Assembly (NCBI GenBank): GCA_036478815.1
Contig: JAZGEP010000347.1
Location: forward strand, 1-8,819
From: DRLZ01 sp036478815
GTDB lineage: Bacteria > Pseudomonadota > Gammaproteobacteria > Methylococcales > DRLZ01
Direction of reading: 5' to 3'
Length of the DNA: 8,819 bases
Within the stretch, counting starts at the first letter, position 1. Each line of letters opens with the position of its first letter. This document shows, one piece after another, positions 5,451 through 8,819 of the stretch. Below the pieces are notes generated by a model, which was given only the letters and a program-made list of their open reading frames with translations, did not search any database and was not told the origin of the DNA. Both the position numbers and the translations under genes were made by a program.

Positions 5451-5584
5451 CTACTCAGCTTACCCTCTGTTTTGTCCAATCGCTGTCTGGAAAGTGCTCA
5501 TTTATACCTATAAACTCCGCGCTTTCGCCTTGCTCTTGAACAAAACAGAGGGCAATCTGAGCAGTCACGGATTACGCTGAGTAG
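5451..5584. repeat. Palindromic element F with nested hairpin
   Basis: The left arm 5451-5475 (CTACTCAGC, then TTACCCTCTGTTTTGT) pairs with 5540-5564 at 22 of 25 positions. The outer end CTACTCAGC is also perfectly inverted a second time at 5576-5584, as if the right end had been duplicated. Inside, GAAAGTGC/GCGCTTTC (5490-5497/5519-5526) encloses TTTATA-cc-TATAAA (5501-5514). The element fills most of the gap between the mosC-like gene and rarA, and no coding frame in it is credible. Confidence 0.75.
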
Positions 5585-5620
5585 CAACTATTAATCTTTA
5601 ATAAATGGATATTGAGTTAA

Positions 5621-6934
5621 TTAGCCATTGTTGATATTTCTACTGGCTTTTGCATCAATTGCAGCCAATCGTTGTAATTTCTCGCTGATCTTAATCTCCA
5701 GTCCTCGCTCAACTGGATGATAATACTGTTGTGTTTCCATTTCATCTGGAAAATACTGTTCTCCGGCTGCATACGCATCAGGTTCGTCATGTGCATAGCG
5801 ATAACGTTTGCCATAACCCAGCTCTTTCATTAAACCGGTTGGCGCGTTGCGTAAATGCACCGGGACTTGCAGGCTACCGGTATTTTCAGCATCATGTTGG
5901 GCTGCTTGATAAGCGCGATACACTGCGTTACTTTTTGGTGCAACCGCCAGATAGGTCACTGCCTGTCCGAGCGCCAACTCACCTTCGGGACTACCCAGTC
6001 GCTCTTGGACTTGAGCTGCATCCAGGGTTAATGTTAACGCACGTGGGTCAGCGTTACCAATGTCTTCGCTGGCAATTCTGATCAGGCGACGTGCTATATA
6101 GTGTGGATCGCAGCCGCCATCCAGCATGCGACACATCCAGTACAAGGAAGCATCCGGGGCACTGCCCCGAATTGATTTATGCAGCGCTGAAATCTGGTTA
6201 TAAAATTCTTCGCCACCCTTGTCGAAACGGCGTACACTGCCTTCAAAGACTGCTTTGGCAATCGTCTGGGTGATGATAATTTGACTTGAATCAGCATCAA
6301 TTGCAAGCTGGATTGCTAACTCCATCAGATTCAACAGTCGACGCGCATCACCATCAGCCTGGGCGGCAAATTGCTTTTGCAGCTCAATCGGGAATTTGAT
6401 TGCTTCACTTTCTGTGGTGATCACATGTGCAATGACTTCCAGCAAGTCGTCATCAGACAGTGATTTTAAAACGTAGACTCTAGCGCGAGATAACAGCGCA
6501 TTATTGACTTCAAATGAAGGATTTTCAGTGGTCGCGCCGATAAAATAAAATGTCCCGTCTTCCACAAAAGGCAGGAAAGCATCTTGTTGCGCTTTATTAA
6601 AACGATGTACTTCGTCTACAAAAACAATACTATTTCCATCAGATTGATCACGATGCTGTTGCGCGCTGGCAACCGCTGCACGAATTTCTTTGACTCCTGC
6701 GAGTACCGCTGAAATCGGGATAAATTGTGAGTCAGATTGATGCGCAATCACACGCGCCAAGGTGGTTTTTCCAGTGCCGGGAGGACCCCACAATATCATT
6801 GAGTGCAGTACACCATTTTCAATCGCTTCGAACAATGGCTTGCCGGGTGCTAGTAAGTGTGTTTGTCCGAAAAAGCCATCCAGACTGCATGGCCGCATGC
6901 GCTCAGCCAATGGTTGATGTTGGCTTGCTGTCAT
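5621..6934 (-). CDS. rarA: Replication-associated recombination protein A (AAA+ ATPase)
   Basis: The protein has 437 residues, the usual length for RarA/MgsA/WRNIP1-family clamp-loader-like AAA+ ATPases. Walker A GPPGTGKTT is at 50-58, Walker B IVFVDEVH at 103-110, sensor 1 GATTENPS at 133-140 and the arginine-finger region LLSRARV at 147-153. Further on, DGDARRLLNLME (sensor 2 region) and HKSIRGSAPDASLYWMCRML (tetramerisation/MgsA C-terminal domain) are present, as is HPVERGLE near the end. RarA acts at stalled replication forks with SSB and RecA. The start ATG (6934-6932) is one base after the lolA stop (TGA at 6938-6936), so translation is coupled. In enterobacteria lolA-rarA is followed by serS; here a palindrome-rich gap and a MOSC-domain gene follow. 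Confidence 0.97.
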   Translation of the reverse strand: MTASQHQPLAERMRPCSLDGFFGQTHLLAPGKPLFEAIENGVLHSMILWGPPGTGKTTLARVIAHQSDSQFIPISAVLAGVKEIRAAVASAQQHRDQSDGNSIVFVDEVHRFNKAQQDAFLPFVEDGTFYFIGATTENPSFEVNNALLSRARVYVLKSLSDDDLLEVIAHVITTESEAIKFPIELQKQFAAQADGDARRLLNLMELAIQLAIDADSSQIIITQTIAKAVFEGSVRRFDKGGEEFYNQISALHKSIRGSAPDASLYWMCRMLDGGCDPHYIARRLIRIASEDIGNADPRALTLTLDAAQVQERLGSPEGELALGQAVTYLAVAPKSNAVYRAYQAAQHDAENTGSLQVPVHLRNAPTGLMKELGYGKRYRYAHDEPDAYAAGEQYFPDEMETQQYYHPVERGLEIKISEKLQRLAAIDAKASRNINNG

Positions 6935-6935
6935 A

Positions 6936-7559
6936 TCAATCTTCTATCACATCAACACCTGCTGGTATCTTGAAATCGAAAAGTTCTGGTTTGATTTGTG
7001 GATTGATGTCTATGTTTGAAAAGCTGATGCGAGTGATTTGATCGAAATCATCTTCCATTAGCATTTCGATGAGTAGATTATCTTTTAAACCAACTCGAAT
7101 TGATTTAAAGCCACTGGTTTTTTCTTTGGGGAGTAGTTTTAGCCAGGCCACACCTTCACTCGTAGGTAATTGCTGCAGTGTAAAACGATCAGCGATTGAA
7201 CTTTCGCCACTCAATAACAGTGCAGGCCCCATTGACAAGGCTTTGGTGATGGTTTTGACCGTTATTTGTTCCAGATCAACATCATAAAACCAGACTTTTT
7301 TGCCGTTGGAAACAACTTCTTGCAAATACGGTTTCAGGTAGTTCCAGCGGAACAATCCTGGGCGAGACAAATAAAACACCCCAGTCTTGGGTTGTAGATC
7401 AGTTGCCATTGAATTTTGCAACAATGACTGGCTGAAATCGGCTTTGAGATGTTGAGTTTTACTGGTAAATGCTTTTAACTGCTGAGTTGCATCGCTACTT
7501 TGTGCGTGTAAAGGCGATGCGCTAAGCAGTAAACTAACGATCAATAAAAAATTCTTCAT
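6936..7559 (-). CDS. lolA: Outer-membrane lipoprotein carrier protein LolA
   Basis: The protein has 207 residues, a normal LolA length. The signal peptide has hydrophobic core FLLIVSLLLSA and cleavage after LHA (17-19), leaving Q20 as the mature N-terminus. Family landmarks are ADFSQ (40-44), GVFYLSRPGLFRWNY (60-74, with the conserved RPG.FRW), VWFYDVDLEQITV (89-101) and PALLLSG (112-118). LolA ferries lipoproteins across the periplasm from LolCDE to LolB. It is the first gene of a lolA-rarA operon with a 1-bp gap. An AAGGAT site lies rather far (13 nt) from the ATG. In many gammaproteobacteria ftsK lies upstream; here a divergent exosortase gene takes that place. Confidence 0.95.
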   Translation of the reverse strand: MKNFLLIVSLLLSASPLHAQSSDATQQLKAFTSKTQHLKADFSQSLLQNSMATDLQPKTGVFYLSRPGLFRWNYLKPYLQEVVSNGKKVWFYDVDLEQITVKTITKALSMGPALLLSGESSIADRFTLQQLPTSEGVAWLKLLPKEKTSGFKSIRVGLKDNLLIEMLMEDDFDQITRISFSNIDINPQIKPELFDFKIPAGVDVIED

Positions 7560-7812
7560 TACTTAAACCGTATCCTTTTGAGATGAATTCTACAGGGAAT
7601 TAGCAGCATTTGCAGTGATGGATAAAAATAACATGCATAGTGACTACCATCCAAATTGGATAACAATGGGGTTAATTTGTTCCAAACAGATTATGTATAC
7701 TCTCATATAAATAGCAGAAAACTGAATGAACAGGATCGTAAGAATCACTGAGTTTAGGCGTTGAACCTGATCCAGCCACGTAATTTATAGACACTTTTTC
7801 TGACAATATCGA
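7560..7812. other. Divergent intergenic region between lolA and xrtA
   Basis: This region must hold promoters for both operons. On the plus strand TATACT (7696-7701) with TTAATT 18 bp upstream is the best, but weak, sigma-70 candidate for xrtA. The dyad ATCCAA-A-TTGGAT (7649-7661) could be an operator shared by both genes. No sigma-54 GG-N10-GC site of good quality was found here. There is no coding sequence or long palindrome. Confidence 0.3.
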
Positions 7813-8819
7813 ATGAATCATATCTCGCCTGCTAATTCTACAAACCAACTTTGGAATTCGTTTCTGCCATGCCTTGTTCTAAGTGTGTTACTGCTGTTAA
7901 CGATGCATTGGCAAACACTGTCTTCAATGATTTCGACCTGGTGGAATATAGGCACTTACACGCATGGATTCGCTATCTTCCCTATCAGCATCTGGATCAT
8001 ATGGACATTGAGAGATTCGATCAGGACAACGATTCCCATGCCAACAATCAAAGGGATCATGGCGCTGCTTGTAATATCACTGATCTGGTTAATTGCCAAC
8101 CAGGTTGGGCTGATCGGTATTCAACAATTTGCATTGATCTCAATGATTCAGATTTTCGTCTGGACAATTCTAGGTGGTGTTGTCTACAAGAAATTATTAT
8201 TTCCCTTATTGTTTTTGTATTTAGCCGTTCCGTTTGGTGATTTTCTAATTAAACCGATGATGGAAATGACTGCAGATTTTACAGTCATGGTCTTGCGTCT
8301 GACAGGGATTCCGGTTTACAGAAACGGACTGTTTTTCATGCTCCCCACTGGACATTGGTCTGTTGTCGCAGCTTGTAGTGGGGTTCGCTATTTGATTGCA
8401 TCACTCACTGTTGGAATTCTATTTGCCTATTTTAGCTATTCAAGCTGGCACAAGCGCTTGCTATTCACCGCTGCCTCTATTATCACGCCAATAATAGCTA
8501 ATAGTTTAAGAGCTTATCTGATTGTATTGATTGGACATTTTAGTAATATGGAACTGGCTACCGGGATTGATCACTTTGTTTATGGCTGGTTGTTTTTCGG
8601 TATCGTCATTGCATTGATGATGTGGGTTGGCTCTAAATTCCAGGATCAACCACAACATTTTATTGATAATCAACCTACGCTTAGGAGCGAGGATTTAATA
8701 ATATACGAAAGTTTGACGCAGGATTTTTGTTCGTCTTCAAAGCGTAGAAATAGGCGCATAGCAAGCTACGCAACTGTTTCTACAACGCGGAAGACGGACA
8801 AAAAGACAAGTCAAAATTC
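7813..8819 (+). CDS. xrtA: Exosortase A (XrtA/EpsH type), 3' end outside window
   Basis: The protein starts at ATG 7813 (upstream in-frame stop at 7801) and is open for at least 335 codons to the window edge. It has about eight hydrophobic segments. The exosortase catalytic triad is present: C188 in SVVAACSGVRYLIASLT, R233 in IANSLRAYLIV and H254 in GIDHFVYGW. Family blocks TYTHGFAIFPISIWIIW, LAVPFGDFLIKP and LRLTGIPVYRNG match XrtA. Exosortases are inner-membrane transpeptidases that process PEP-CTERM proteins and are encoded with EPS biosynthesis genes. The core ends near residue 276. From residue 290 (base 8680) the frame reads into a family A palindromic element without a stop. Many XrtA proteins are fused to an EpsI domain there; whether this one is cannot be seen. 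There is no clear ribosome site. Confidence 0.92.
   Translation, partial: MNHISPANSTNQLWNSFLPCLVLSVLLLLTMHWQTLSSMISTWWNIGTYTHGFAIFPISIWIIWTLRDSIRTTIPMPTIKGIMALLVISLIWLIANQVGLIGIQQFALISMIQIFVWTILGGVVYKKLLFPLLFLYLAVPFGDFLIKPMMEMTADFTVMVLRLTGIPVYRNGLFFMLPTGHWSVVAACSGVRYLIASLTVGILFAYFSYSSWHKRLLFTAASIITPIIANSLRAYLIVLIGHFSNMELATGIDHFVYGWLFFGIVIALMMWVGSKFQDQPQHFIDNQPTLRSEDLIIYESLTQDFCSSSKRRNRRIASYATVSTTRKTDKKTSQN
8681..8819. repeat. Palindromic element family A copy inside the xrtA reading frame (cut by window edge)
   Basis: It begins TTAGGAGCGAGGATTTAATA (8681-8700), has the core GCAGGATTTTTGTT (8718-8731), and then folds back. TTTTTGTTCGTCTTC pairs with GAAGACGGACAAAAA, GCGTAGAAATAG with CTGTTTCTAC..CGC, and the apex is GCATAGC/GCTACGC. 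The end GACAAGTCAAAATTC parallels 4411-4425. By that parallel about 26 bp remain beyond the window, giving a full length near 165 bp. Confidence 0.85.

Noticed and set aside
6094..6306. Antisense and alternative-frame open frames within rarA and lolA
   Set aside because: They lie wholly inside genes with unmistakable family motifs and have no supporting signals of their own.
7851..8240. 129-codon plus-strand open frame
   Set aside because: It overlaps xrtA in another frame; the xrtA frame carries the catalytic Cys/Arg/His motifs and membrane segments, while this one resembles nothing.

Overview
The window looks like chromosomal DNA from an AT-leaning, Gram-negative proteobacterium, most likely a gammaproteobacterium. 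The evidence is a LolA outer-membrane lipoprotein carrier next to RarA (a typical proteobacterial pair), an exosortase of the XrtA/EpsH type (usual in EPS-producing proteobacteria), a sigma-54 promoter, and a decayed REP-associated tyrosine transposase. The species cannot be named from the sequence.

Layout from left to right. (1) 1-237 is the C-terminal end of a DUF3368/PIN-like protein, probably a toxin-type gene. (2) 238-876 holds decayed DNA: a 15-bp tandem repeat, a frameshifted RAYT transposase fragment, a short inverted repeat and half of a palindromic element. (3) 877-1770 (minus) is a Sec-exported protein with RTX-like calcium-binding repeats, preceded by a convincing sigma-54 promoter and two dyads that could bind an activator. 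(4) 2062-2445 is a run of three separate palindromic elements. (5) 2504-3352 (minus) is a SAM-dependent methyltransferase. (6) 3492-3652 is a long palindromic element abutting an AP2-like DNA-binding protein gene (3651-4187, minus). (7) 4316-4451 is another palindromic element, followed by a MOSC-domain protein (4455-5267, minus). (8) 5346-5584 holds a REP/BIME-like pair with GTAG feet and a nested palindrome. (9) rarA (5621-6934) and lolA (6936-7559) form a tight minus-strand operon. (10) xrtA (7813 to the right edge, plus) is divergent from lolA, and its reading frame continues into another copy of the palindromic element.

The genes do not form one obvious pathway. LolA and RarA are housekeeping genes. 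XrtA implies that the cell makes exopolysaccharide and PEP-CTERM proteins. The sigma-54-driven secreted RTX-like protein fits that lifestyle, because XrtA/EPS regulons are often sigma-54 controlled, but it carries no visible PEP-CTERM tag.

The most striking property is the density of long, structurally complex palindromes. At least nine lie in about 8.8 kb, they belong to several sequence families, and two otherwise different families share a core motif. One copy lies inside the open reading frame of xrtA and reads through without a stop, which recalls the protein-embedded palindromic elements of Rickettsia.
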